Shown here: positions 18,198 to 26,258 of the stretch, piece after piece | Layout of the letters: the number at the start of each line of letters is the position of its first letter | Position numbering within the stretch: the stretch's first letter is position 1 | DNA from: Pseudomonadota bacterium | Lineage (GTDB): Bacteria; Myxococcota_A; Polyangia; Fen-1088 | Length of the DNA stretch: 47,711 nt | Direction of reading: 5' to 3' | Assembly (NCBI GenBank): GCA_017881315.1 | Contig: JADGRB010000008.1 | Span: 1-47,711 of the forward strand | Translations under genes and position numbers: made by a program | Notes under the pieces: generated by a model | Database searches by the model: none | What the model was told of the DNA's origin: nothing | The model's input: only the letters and a program-made list of their open reading frames with translations

Positions 18198-20624
18198 TTG
18201 CGTCTCCGACGTTCCGCGATCGTTTTCCGTTCGACTGGCCACCGCCCGCGCGGCCCCCGCACGCTCCCCGCGCTCGCTTTCTTGCTCGCGAGCTGCGGCG
18301 GCGGCGCCAAGAATCGAGAAAACCCGTCGTCCATCGACGCCCTCCGCATCGCCGTCGACGGTTCGGCGGCAATCGGGGCGCCGGCGGCGGCCGCACCCGG
18401 ACCAGCACCCGCACCCATCGATGGCGCTGGCTACCGGACCGCCTTCGATTTCATCGCCAACCGGGTGCACGCGGTCTCGCATCGCGACGGGCGGCTGGTC
18501 ATCGACACGGGTGGGCTCGACTTCATCAAGTTCGTCGACGGCGGGTGGAAGACCTCCTGGTTGCTGGGCGAGAAGGATGAAGGCAAGCCGGCCGCGCTGG
18601 TGTCCGGGCTGTCGGCGCTGGTCTTTCTGCCCGTCGATCGTGATGGCGACGGAGATAAAGGCGGTGGCGCCTCCAGCCCGACCGCGAGCACGCTCTCGGT
18701 CACCATGCGCGCGCTGGCGCCGCAGCAGAAGGTGTCGGTGTTCGTCAACGAGAAGCCGATCGGAACCCTGGACATCGCGACGACCCAGAAACGCTACGAG
18801 CTGAACGTCCCGGCCGAGGCGCTGCACCTGGGCGACAACCGCCTGCGGATGACCTTCAAGAGCGCCGCCAACATCGCGGGTGGCAAGCGGGCCGCCGCGG
18901 CGGTCCAGCAGATCGCACTCGGACCGGCGGCTCTCGGCCCGGCACCGGCCGATCTGGCTGTCACAGAAACACGCGACGCGGCCCCCAGTGGAGTCCGTCG
19001 GCGAGCGCTCGTGTCGGGTGGACACGACGGGCGGATCTCGTACTACGTTCAGCTCCCCAAAGACGCGCACCTGGCGGTCGGCACCGGCGTGGAGGCCGGG
19101 GCGGGCGGCACGGCGCTGGTGCGGGTCGCGATCGACGGGGCGCCCACGCGGACGCTGCACGAAGGACCGATCGCGAACCACTGGAACGACCTCCGGCTGG
19201 ATCTGGGCGCCGCGGCGGGCCACGCCGCGCGCATCGATTTCGTCAACCGCGGCGGTCCGGGCGCCTGGGCCGAGCCGCGCATCGTCGTACCGGCCCCCGC
19301 CCACGCCGCGCCGCCGGTCCCGCAGCCCCGTTTCGATCACATCTACGTCTGGATGGTCGACACCTTTCGCGCCGACAAGATGCACGCCTACAACCCGAAG
19401 ACGCGGGTGCTGACGCCGAACTACGATGCCTTCGCCGCCGACGCGACCCGCTTCGCCTGGGCGCAGGTCGCCGGCACCTGGTCGCTCCCCTCGCACGCGT
19501 CGCTGCTGACCGGCGTCTACCCGACGGTGCACCGCGCGACCGCGGCCGACTCCAAGCTCTCGCCGACGGTTCCGTTCATCGCCGAGGAGCTCAAGCACGA
19601 CGGTTACAAGACCGGCATGTTCTCTTCGAACGGCTACATCTCGTCCAAATGGGGCTTCGACCGCGGCTGGGACATCAACCGCAACTTCATCCGCGAGTCG
19701 CTCCCCAACGGCGCCGACTATCTGTGGAAGACCGCCAAGACCTGGATGACGCCGCTGCTGTCGAAGCGCCAGTTCCTGTATCTGGCAACCATCGAGCCGC
19801 ACGTCGCCTACACGCCCAAGAAGGAGTTCCTGGTCAAGTACTGGGACAAGCCTTATAGCGGGCCGCTCAAGCCGGTGCAGACCGGCGTGCAACTCGGCCT
19901 CATCAAGGTCGGCAAGCTCAAGGTCAACGACAACGACAAGGCCTACTTGGAGGCGCTGCACGACGCCGAGATCACCGGCAGCGACGCGCTCTTCGCCGGT
20001 TTCATCGCCGACCTCAAGAAGATGGGCCTCTACGAGAAGTCGGCGGTCATCGTGGTGTCCGATCACGGGGATCAGTTTTACGAGCACGGCAGCGTCGGCC
20101 ACGGCGATACCGTGTATCAGGAGCTGACCCACGTCCCGCTGCTGATCCGCGCCCCCGGCCTCTTGCCCAAGGGGCAGGTGGTGAACGCCGACGTCGAGGT
20201 GATGGACCTGGCGGCGACGCTGCTGGATCTGGCCGGCCTGCCACCCGATCCCAAGATGGAGGGGGCGACGCTGATCCCGCTCTGCTTCGACGAGGTCGGC
20301 GTCTCGCCGCGCGCCGCGCTCACCGTCGACGGTCAAGTCGCGCGCGGCCTCAAGGTCGATCGGTATCGACTGGTCCACAAGGGATTCGGCCGGATGGAGC
20401 TCTACGACGAGCTCGCCGACCCGCGCGAGCAGAAGGACGTGGCCGCCGATCACCCGATCGCGCTGCGCGGAATGCGCGGCGTCCTGGGCCTCCTCTACGC
20501 CTACGAGACCACCTGGTCGAAGGCGCGCTGGGGAACCGCCGCCAACGTCACCGAGGCGTTCTACTCGAGCGCCGGGCCCCCCGGCCACCGCGGCCCCGAC
20601 CCCAAGACGACCGGCCCGAAGTAA
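18198..20624 (+). CDS. sulfatase/alkaline-phosphatase superfamily lipoprotein
   Basis: About 808 residues from TTG 18198, the first usable start before a lipoprotein signal whose lipobox is LASC (Cys33). Residues 60-380 are a long strand-rich extracytoplasmic region of unknown family. The sulfatase fold begins at HIYVWMVDTFRADK (metal Asp), and the active-site block reads TWSLPSHASLLTGVYP: Ser429 at the nucleophile position but His433 where type I sulfatases have Arg (C/S-x-P-x-R). Later metal ligands are in VVSDHGDQFYEHGSVGHG. It may be a phosphodiesterase or phosphotransferase rather than a true sulfatase. It stands alone between converging transcripts, flanked by inverted repeats. Confidence 0.8.
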   Translation: MRLRRSAIVFRSTGHRPRGPRTLPALAFLLASCGGGAKNRENPSSIDALRIAVDGSAAIGAPAAAAPGPAPAPIDGAGYRTAFDFIANRVHAVSHRDGRLVIDTGGLDFIKFVDGGWKTSWLLGEKDEGKPAALVSGLSALVFLPVDRDGDGDKGGGASSPTASTLSVTMRALAPQQKVSVFVNEKPIGTLDIATTQKRYELNVPAEALHLGDNRLRMTFKSAANIAGGKRAAAAVQQIALGPAALGPAPADLAVTETRDAAPSGVRRRALVSGGHDGRISYYVQLPKDAHLAVGTGVEAGAGGTALVRVAIDGAPTRTLHEGPIANHWNDLRLDLGAAAGHAARIDFVNRGGPGAWAEPRIVVPAPAHAAPPVPQPRFDHIYVWMVDTFRADKMHAYNPKTRVLTPNYDAFAADATRFAWAQVAGTWSLPSHASLLTGVYPTVHRATAADSKLSPTVPFIAEELKHDGYKTGMFSSNGYISSKWGFDRGWDINRNFIRESLPNGADYLWKTAKTWMTPLLSKRQFLYLATIEPHVAYTPKKEFLVKYWDKPYSGPLKPVQTGVQLGLIKVGKLKVNDNDKAYLEALHDAEITGSDALFAGFIADLKKMGLYEKSAVIVVSDHGDQFYEHGSVGHGDTVYQELTHVPLLIRAPGLLPKGQVVNADVEVMDLAATLLDLAGLPPDPKMEGATLIPLCFDEVGVSPRAALTVDGQVARGLKVDRYRLVHKGFGRMELYDELADPREQKDVAADHPIALRGMRGVLGLLYAYETTWSKARWGTAANVTEAFYSSAGPPGHRGPDPKTTGPK

Positions 20625-20639
20625 CTAGATCGCGTCGGG
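20623..20639. repeat. inverted repeat, right copy
   Basis: AACTAGATCGCGTCGGG, the exact reverse complement of 18125-18141, overlaps the TAA stop (20622-20624) of the sulfatase gene. Confidence 0.8.
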
Positions 20640-20689
20640 GGAGCGCGAGCTTAAACCACCCCACACGCGAAGACGCGCGCGGGGACCCC

Positions 20690-20705
20690 GGGCTCGCGCG
20701 AGCCC
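20690..20705. repeat. perfect 16-bp palindrome
   Basis: GGGCTCGCGCGAGCCC lies in the 117-bp gap between convergent sulfatase and PfkB-family genes, next to a GGGGACCCC mini-hairpin. It probably contributes to two-way termination. Confidence 0.6.
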
Positions 20706-20718
20706 ATCGCGGGAGGCG

Positions 20719-20739
20719 CGGGACCCTCCCAGGGTCCCG
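20719..20739 (-). terminator. hairpin 2 nt after the pfkB-like stop
   Basis: On the minus strand the gene's TAG (20744-20742) is followed by CC and then CGGGACCCT-GGG-AGGGTCCCG, base-for-base the hairpin seen after ilvN at 18102-18122 and at the same 2-nt distance. Confidence 0.6.
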
Positions 20740-20741
20740 GG

Positions 20742-21653
20742 CTAAGCCGACAATCCGGCGACGAGCGTGATCTCGCTGAGCGAGGGGATGCCGCCCACGC
20801 CGCCGAGGTGCCGGCAGTTGAGCGCGGCGGCGGCGTTGGCGAAGGGCAGGCAGCGATCGATGGGCCAGCCCTGCAGGGTGCCGTAGATGAAGGCCCCGCG
20901 AAAAACCTCGCTGGCGCCGGTGGTGTCGTAGACCTCGATCGGCAGCGCGGGCTGGCGGACCAGCGTCTCGTTCTCGAGCGCGATGGCCCCCTCTTCGCCC
21001 AGCGTCAGGACCGCGATCTTCGGGCCCATCTGCGTCAGCTCCACCAGGCTGCGCTTCATGTCCGACGAGTGCGAGAACTCGGCGGCGAAGCGCTCGTTGC
21101 CGATCACGATGTCGGAGAGATCGAGCAGCTCGCCCATCCCGGGGCCCAGGCTGCGCGCGTCGAGCAGCACGGTGACGCCCAGCCCCTTGGCGCGCTCGGC
21201 GGCGGCGATGTGCGCGGCGGGCGTGCGGCCGTCGACCAGGAGAATCTTCGTGTCGTCGAACAGATCGCGCGGCAGCTCGCCCGGCTCGAGCGGCGTCGTG
21301 CTGCCGCGGGTGAAGCGGGTCAGGCGCCGGCCGGTCCGCTCGTCGACCAGGATGAAGGACCCCGGCGAGACCTTGCCCGGCTCGATCAACACCGACGCAG
21401 TGTCGACGCCAAATTCTTTCAGCCCGCGCAGGATGATCGATCCGAACTCGTCGTCGGAGAGCCGCCCGAAATACTTGGCCCGGCCGCCCAGCGCGGCGAC
21501 CGTCGACAGCGCGGTCCCGACCGCGCCCCCGCTCTGGATGCTGAACGTCGCCAGCTCGATGACGGCCTCCGGCGAGCGCGGCCCCACGCCGAGCATCTCG
21601 ACGGTCACCTGACCGAGCCCGACGACCCGATCAGACGTGCTGGGGGCAGCCAC
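20742..21653 (-). CDS. PfkB-family carbohydrate kinase-like protein
   Basis: 303 residues with the ribokinase fold: the N-terminal SGGAVGTALSTVAALGGRAKYFGRLSDDEFG block (sugar lid and GG motif), DARSLGPGMGELLDLSDIVIGNE, and the C-terminal anion-hole helix. That last motif reads DTTGASEVFRGAF (243-255) rather than DTTGAGDAFxGAF: the catalytic base Asp is Glu249 and the second Gly is Ser. The usual Asn of the GG motif is also absent. It could still be active with Glu as base, or be a binding or regulatory protein. GTG at 21653 is the start, 12 nt after the vapC-like stop, so it may share the toxin-antitoxin transcript. Confidence 0.8.
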   Translation of the reverse strand: MAAPSTSDRVVGLGQVTVEMLGVGPRSPEAVIELATFSIQSGGAVGTALSTVAALGGRAKYFGRLSDDEFGSIILRGLKEFGVDTASVLIEPGKVSPGSFILVDERTGRRLTRFTRGSTTPLEPGELPRDLFDDTKILLVDGRTPAAHIAAAERAKGLGVTVLLDARSLGPGMGELLDLSDIVIGNERFAAEFSHSSDMKRSLVELTQMGPKIAVLTLGEEGAIALENETLVRQPALPIEVYDTTGASEVFRGAFIYGTLQGWPIDRCLPFANAAAALNCRHLGGVGGIPSLSEITLVAGLSA

Positions 21654-21665
21654 GCCGCCAAAATA

Positions 21666-22082
21666 TCACGGCCGCTCGTCGGGCTGGTGAATCTTGATTT
21701 GCTTGAAGTACTTTCGGAAGAAGCCTCGGTCGCGCGTCAACAGGGCCTCGGCGTCGATCTGCGCGTGAGCGCCGATCAGAAAGTCAGCAACCACCCGGGA
21801 ACGTGGCTGCGAGCTGCGCGCACGATGCCGTCGCCAAAGCTCGCCGGCCAACCGAGCGGCTGCGCGGGACACCGGCGAGAAAGCCAGGCCGAGTCCCGCC
21901 ACGGCGTCATCGAACGCCTCGTCGTCCGGAAAGTGTGCGCGGACTTCGGACCAGACGACGTCGCACGCCACGAGCGTTCCAGCGTCGAATGCCACGCGAA
22001 GCGCCTCGCGCGAGCTCGGTCCGAAGACCGGGTCGGCCCCCAGAACATCGAGGAGAACCGACGAGTCCACGGCTGTCTTCAT
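21666..22082 (-). CDS. vapC: PIN-domain toxin, VapC family
   Basis: 138 residues. The PIN nuclease acidic residues are in place: Asp6 in MKTAVDSSVLLDVL, Glu in VWSEVRAHF, and the Asp pair in VVADFLIGAHAQ and ALLTRDRGFF. PIN toxins cut tRNA or rRNA in a Mg2+-dependent way when freed from the antitoxin. The ATG overlaps the antitoxin stop (ATGA), the usual VapBC layout that ties toxin synthesis to antitoxin synthesis. The C-terminus (KYFKQIKIHQPDERP) is a normal family ending. Confidence 0.9.
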   Translation of the reverse strand: MKTAVDSSVLLDVLGADPVFGPSSREALRVAFDAGTLVACDVVWSEVRAHFPDDEAFDDAVAGLGLAFSPVSRAAARLAGELWRRHRARSSQPRSRVVADFLIGAHAQIDAEALLTRDRGFFRKYFKQIKIHQPDERP

Positions 22083-22315
22083 GGCCGCTTCGGCCGCGGT
22101 CCCCTCATCTCATCGAGCAGCTCGTCCACGGGTCGCTTGAGCTTTAACCGGCCGTAAAGGCGATCGACGGGATGCGGTCCTCGGGTTGTCTTGCGAATGA
22201 GGGCGCCGCCGTCCAGCAATTCGAAGCGCACCGCGGTCCCCGGCGAGAGGCCCAACCTCTCTCGAATCTCCACCGGCACGGTGATCTGCCCCTTAGAGGA
22301 GATACTGCTTTTCAT
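22079..22315 (-). CDS. vapB: AbrB/SpoVT-type antitoxin, VapB-like
   Basis: 78 residues from ATG 22315. Residues 1-45 form a swapped-hairpin AbrB DNA-binding domain (SISSKGQITVPVEIRERLGLSPGTAVRFELL); the C-terminal arm (PVDRLYGRLKLKRPVDELLDEMRG) should wrap the toxin. Longer upstream ORF extension is excluded because it would cross a perfect palindromic operator and a promoter. It neutralises the PIN toxin and probably represses its own operon. Confidence 0.9.
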   Translation of the reverse strand: MKSSISSKGQITVPVEIRERLGLSPGTAVRFELLDGGALIRKTTRGPHPVDRLYGRLKLKRPVDELLDEMRGPRPKRP

Positions 22316-22343
22316 AAGTAAAGGATGATGTCCTTTACTTATG
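22313..22343. promoter_or_regulatory. palindromic operator of the toxin-antitoxin operon
   Basis: CATAAGTAAAGGA (22313-22325), spacer TGATG, TCCTTTACTTATG (22331-22343): a perfect 13-bp inverted repeat, AT-rich against a GC-rich background. Its left edge is the antitoxin start codon. On the minus strand a TTGACT -35 box (22350-22345) precedes it, and with a 17-nt spacer the -10 position (CATCCT, 22327-22322) falls inside the repeat, so a bound antitoxin would block RNA polymerase. Confidence 0.8.
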
Positions 22344-22346
22344 TAG

Positions 22347-23009
22347 TCAAGGACTGGGCGCGTAGCGAAGAACCGCGCGAAACCCACTCGGAAGAACGAG
22401 AAAGCGGTTTGGTTTCCAGGGGCCTATCGCCAGTGGCTCTCGCTTCTCGACTATCTTGACGTCGGACCGCGCCCAGGTCGCGTAGAGGCCTGGGCCACTT
22501 TCGACCTTCTCCATGCGTTCGCGACACTGCTCGACGCTGGACGCATAAATGTCAAAGCGCATGTGCTCGTCGTCGACGTTCCACCCACTATCCTGGCGTG
22601 CGAGAAACTCGTCGCCGTGGATCTCGGCCACGATCTGCCTTTTCATCGCATATCCAAGCGGGCTGTAGTCGACCCATCCCGGGTCGACCCTGCCGCGGCG
22701 GCGGAGCTCCGGCATCTCGGCGCGCGCGACCCGCGCCCGCTCGTTTTCGATGTCCGCTTCGCCGAGGATGACGATCCATCCGCGCGCTATCAACCGATTG
22801 AGCGCAGCCACGTACTCGGGGACCTTGGCGTGGTCCGCGACGGTGAACTGCTCGTAGTCCAGATTATCCAGGTTCCTGACGTAGATGACGAACTCGTCGG
22901 GTGGCGCCTGCTCCATCCAGGTGTAGTAGAGCAGCGCGAACTCGTGACTGTCCGTGCCGTGCGCCGCTAGCACTTCGGCGCTCCTTCGAGCCTCCTGGTC
23001 TCGGTTCAC
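22347..23009 (-). CDS. hypothetical protein
   Basis: 220 residues from GTG 23009, family not recognised. It is soluble, without signal or membrane segment, Trp/Tyr-rich and acidic, with a first half of helix-strand alternation (HEFALLYYTWMEQAPPDEFVIYV, LIARGWIVILGEADI) and a charged second half. Its TGA stop lies inside the -35 box of the downstream toxin-antitoxin promoter, so the two were probably inherited together. Its codon use looks less GC-biased than its neighbours', hinting at acquisition. No function is proposed. Confidence 0.55.
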   Translation of the reverse strand: MNRDQEARRSAEVLAAHGTDSHEFALLYYTWMEQAPPDEFVIYVRNLDNLDYEQFTVADHAKVPEYVAALNRLIARGWIVILGEADIENERARVARAEMPELRRRGRVDPGWVDYSPLGYAMKRQIVAEIHGDEFLARQDSGWNVDDEHMRFDIYASSVEQCRERMEKVESGPGLYATWARSDVKIVEKREPLAIGPWKPNRFLVLPSGFRAVLRYAPSP

Positions 23010-23075
23010 GCCCCCATTCTATCGCTGCCCCTGGCCCGGAGCGGGAGGTTCAAACCTGGGTCTCGGCGGCATCCC

Positions 23076-26000
23076 TCAGTGCGACGGCGTCTTCTCCATT
23101 GTCGCCGGCAACAGATCTCGCCCCAGCACTGTCTGCGAGCGGATGTAGCGTTCGAGGGCGTCGATGGCCTTGGTGTACATGGCGTTCGCGTAGTACGAGC
23201 GGCCCAGGTAGTAGAGCGCCTCGGGGCGGCGGGCGGCGAAGGTCGCGTCGTCGCTGAGCGCCTTCAGCTCGTCGATCGCGTCGCCGTAGAACTCGGCCTT
23301 GTAGTCGAAGAAGCCGACCAGCAACGAGAAATCCTGGCCGAGCCCGGTCCAGATCTCCTCCGGCCAGCGCTCGATGGCCTTGTAGCCGGTGGCGTAGCGC
23401 CGCGCGCGGTAGGCGGCCAGCACGTCGGGATATTCTTCCTTCACCTGCGCGACGTACTCGGGGTGCGCGGCCGCGAGCTTGGCGGGCACGACCGGCAACG
23501 CCAGCTCCTCGCCGGGCGCCAGCGGAATCTCGGGATCGCGATCGAGCCGCGTCGAGACCAGGTCGATGAGGAGCCGGGCGCGCTTGGCCTCGGGCGGATC
23601 CCCGGCCGCCTCCGCCCGTCGGGTCCACAGCTCCGCCTCGCGCGCCTTGCCGTGGGCGAGCAGGCTGCGCCCGAGTAACCCGCAGCGCGCCGCGCGATCG
23701 GGCCCGTCGTAGCCGCGCACGATCTCCGTCAACCGCCCGTATGGCCACAGCGGGCCGTAGACCTTGGCCAGGTAGGGATCGAACCGGGTATAGCCCAGCA
23801 GATCGCGCGGCGCCGCGAACTCGATGCGCGCGTTGTCGTCGGTGTTGATGGGCGATCCGGCCGTGAACGACTCCAGCTCCTCGGGCGTGAGCAGCAGATA
23901 CGCCAGCACGTCGTGCGGCGAATTGAACCCGCCCCGTCGCGCCTCGGCGCGCGTGATCGGATCGCGGAACGCCCGCTCCAGCACGTCGATGTCCAGCGGC
24001 AGCGGCTTCATGCTGCCGACCAGGATCGTGTCCGACGACAGATCCTCGGCCGCGAACACGTACACGTACGGAAACGCCTCGCGGACCGTGCCGTAGATGG
24101 TCTTGATGTTCCAGGGCGCCATCTCGTAGAGCTGCGCCCACTGGCAGAAAATCCCGTCCGGCTTGAGGCGCGTCTTGACGCTGCGGAAGTACTCGCGCGT
24201 GAAGAGATTCGACACGCCGGTCAGCCACGGGTTCGACGGCTCGCTCACGATGACGTCGAACTTGTCTTTGCGCTGGGTCAGGAAGTTGCGGCCGTCGCCC
24301 GCGCGCGCGGTGACCTTGGGGTTCTCCAGCGGACGGTGGTTGTCATTGGCGAAGAAGCGCGAGGCCCGGTAGATGGCGGGCTCCAGCTCCACCACCTCGA
24401 GCGACGCGATCGGGTACTGCGTGATCGCGCCGGCCGTCACCCCCGAGCCGAAGCCGACCAGCGCCACCTTGGGCGGAGCCGCCCCGCCGTAAAACAGCAG
24501 CGGCAACAGGCCGACCACGATCTGGGTCGGCATGTCGGCGTCGTTGGAGGCGTCGACCTTGCCGTTGTTCTTGAGCGAGTAGGTCTTGGCGTCCCACTGG
24601 TCGACGCTGACCGTGGTCGCGATGCCGTCCTCGTAGAACACCAGCTTGGGGTCGTGCCAGAAGTGCTTGCGGATCTTGCGGCTGATGTACTCGCGCGCGA
24701 TCGACAGCCGAAAGAAGCCCGACGAGAAGCTGACCAGATCCCAGCGCGGCAAGACCAGGCCCAGCAGCGCGAGCGCCACCGCAGCCCCGACGCCCGCATT
24801 TCGCCGACGGCGCGGCAGGCCCGGCGAGACCCAAAACAGATACGCCGCCAGCGCCAGATCGAACAGCACGGCCACGTAGATCCCGCGCTGCAGGCCCAGC
24901 TTGGGCAACACCACGAACCCCGACAGAAAAGATCCCACGATGGCGCCGGTGGTGTTGAGCGCGTAGGCCCGGCCCACGTCGCGCCCCACCGAATCGAGGC
25001 CGCCCGCGGCGATCCGCATGGTGAGCGGAAAAACCCCGCCCATCAGGATGGTCGCCGGCAGGATGATCATGCAGGCCATCACGAACTGGCAGGCCAGGAT
25101 CGTGTCGACCGCGAAGCTGGTCGACTGCAGGAGCCAGGTGAAGACGTACGGCATCTTGTCGGTGAGCAGGTAGGTCGCGCCCACCGCGGCGGCCGTCCCC
25201 AGGTGCAGCGCCGCCAGCCAGCGCACCGGGTGCGGCGTCCGCTGGCTGGCCCGCCCGAACACCGCCGCCCCGACGCCGAGGCCGACCAGGAAGGCCAGCA
25301 GGATCAGCGTGAACGAGAAGATCGACGACCCCAGCAGCACCGCCAGCGCGCGCGTCCAGAGCACCTGCAGCGTCATGGCGGTCGCGCCGGAGACCGCGAA
25401 GGCTCCCAGCGCCGCGCGGCGCGCCCGATCGTCGAGCACCGGCATCGCGGGCAGCGCCGGCGACTCCAAGTTCGCCTCCGCGGCGGCCGCGTCGAGGCGC
25501 TCGTCGATCGAGATGCCCTCGTCCGCCTGCGCCGGCAGAACGCGGCGCGCCAGCAGGATCGCGGCCGCCAGCGTCAGGTTGAACGACGCCGCGGTCACGT
25601 TGGTCCAGCGCAGACCGAAGGAGGGCAGGAAGACGAATCCGGCGAAGAACGCGCCCGCCACCGCGCCGAAGAGATTCACCGAATACAGCGTCCCGATGCG
25701 CAGCCCGATCCGTCGCAGCTCCCAGGGGCGGGTCACGAAGTGCCGCGCCAGGAACGGCAGCGTCGCCCCCATCAAGGTGGTCGGCACGATCAGCAGCGCC
25801 GCCGAGGCGGCGAACCGCAGAAACGACAGCAGCGCGTATCTGTCGCCGAACGCGCTCCAAAGCCCGCGGTTGAGCCCCGGGTAGGCCATGATCACCAGCG
25901 GGACCAGCAGGGCGTAGACGCCGATCCCGGCCTCGGCCAGCGCGTAGGCCCGCACCGGGTTCTTGAGCCGATCGGCGTACTTTCCCGCCAGATACGACCC

Positions 26001-26153
26001 GAGGCCGAGCCCGCCCATGAACGCCGTCAGCACCGTCGACACCGCCAGCGTCGTCGACCCGAAGACCAGCGTCAGCATGCGGGTCCAGAGCATCTCGAGG
26101 ATCAACCCCGACGCACCGGACAGGAAGAAACAGGCCAGCACCACGACCCGCAT
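23076..26153 (-). CDS. multi-pass membrane protein with spermidine-synthase-like domain and TPR-like tail
   Basis: 1025 residues. Residues 1-500 contain about a dozen hydrophobic helices in two related halves (each beginning near GASGLILEMLWTRML / GATAMTLQVLWTRALAVL) of the fused MFS-type. About 500-760 form a Rossmann domain related to SpeE: PKVALVGFGSGVTAG in place of the GGGxG nucleotide motif, VVELEPAI, and DVIVSEPSNPWLTGVSNLFT, where true aminopropyltransferases carry a catalytic Asp. About 850-1010 are TPR-like helices. The altered active site argues against polyamine synthesis. Family members are widespread and uncharacterised; a role in lipid or envelope modification is speculation. 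Confidence 0.85.
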   Translation of the reverse strand: MRVVVLACFFLSGASGLILEMLWTRMLTLVFGSTTLAVSTVLTAFMGGLGLGSYLAGKYADRLKNPVRAYALAEAGIGVYALLVPLVIMAYPGLNRGLWSAFGDRYALLSFLRFAASAALLIVPTTLMGATLPFLARHFVTRPWELRRIGLRIGTLYSVNLFGAVAGAFFAGFVFLPSFGLRWTNVTAASFNLTLAAAILLARRVLPAQADEGISIDERLDAAAAEANLESPALPAMPVLDDRARRAALGAFAVSGATAMTLQVLWTRALAVLLGSSIFSFTLILLAFLVGLGVGAAVFGRASQRTPHPVRWLAALHLGTAAAVGATYLLTDKMPYVFTWLLQSTSFAVDTILACQFVMACMIILPATILMGGVFPLTMRIAAGGLDSVGRDVGRAYALNTTGAIVGSFLSGFVVLPKLGLQRGIYVAVLFDLALAAYLFWVSPGLPRRRRNAGVGAAVALALLGLVLPRWDLVSFSSGFFRLSIAREYISRKIRKHFWHDPKLVFYEDGIATTVSVDQWDAKTYSLKNNGKVDASNDADMPTQIVVGLLPLLFYGGAAPPKVALVGFGSGVTAGAITQYPIASLEVVELEPAIYRASRFFANDNHRPLENPKVTARAGDGRNFLTQRKDKFDVIVSEPSNPWLTGVSNLFTREYFRSVKTRLKPDGIFCQWAQLYEMAPWNIKTIYGTVREAFPYVYVFAAEDLSSDTILVGSMKPLPLDIDVLERAFRDPITRAEARRGGFNSPHDVLAYLLLTPEELESFTAGSPINTDDNARIEFAAPRDLLGYTRFDPYLAKVYGPLWPYGRLTEIVRGYDGPDRAARCGLLGRSLLAHGKAREAELWTRRAEAAGDPPEAKRARLLIDLVSTRLDRDPEIPLAPGEELALPVVPAKLAAAHPEYVAQVKEEYPDVLAAYRARRYATGYKAIERWPEEIWTGLGQDFSLLVGFFDYKAEFYGDAIDELKALSDDATFAARRPEALYYLGRSYYANAMYTKAIDALERYIRSQTVLGRDLLPATMEKTPSH

Positions 26154-26207
26154 GGGGCCGGCACTCTAACACCGGGTGGCGCAATTCCCGCCGCGTGATG
26201 CTGGCCA

Positions 26208-26236
26208 TTGACGGTGGGGGCCGAGACGCGTCTAGT
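26208..26236 (+). promoter_or_regulatory. sigma-70-type promoter for the ECF sigma operon
   Basis: TTGACG (26208-26213), a 17-nt spacer and TCTAGT (26231-26236) form a good housekeeping promoter. Transcription from here would start near 26243, which excludes the TTG at 26208 as start codon of the sigma gene. Confidence 0.5.
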
Positions 26237-26258
26237 CGGGGGCAACCGGACGCGGCGC

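Noticed and set aside
23036-23065. GGTTCAAACC-like motif resembling a tRNA T-arm
   Set aside because: The flanking bases do not form a five-pair T-stem, and no anticodon or acceptor stems are found on either strand. It is a short chance palindrome (AGGTT-CA-AACCT).
23913-26198. 761-codon plus-strand ORF antisense to the membrane protein gene
   Set aside because: Composition is dominated by Arg, Gln, His and Asp without any domain; the minus strand encodes an obvious multi-pass protein.
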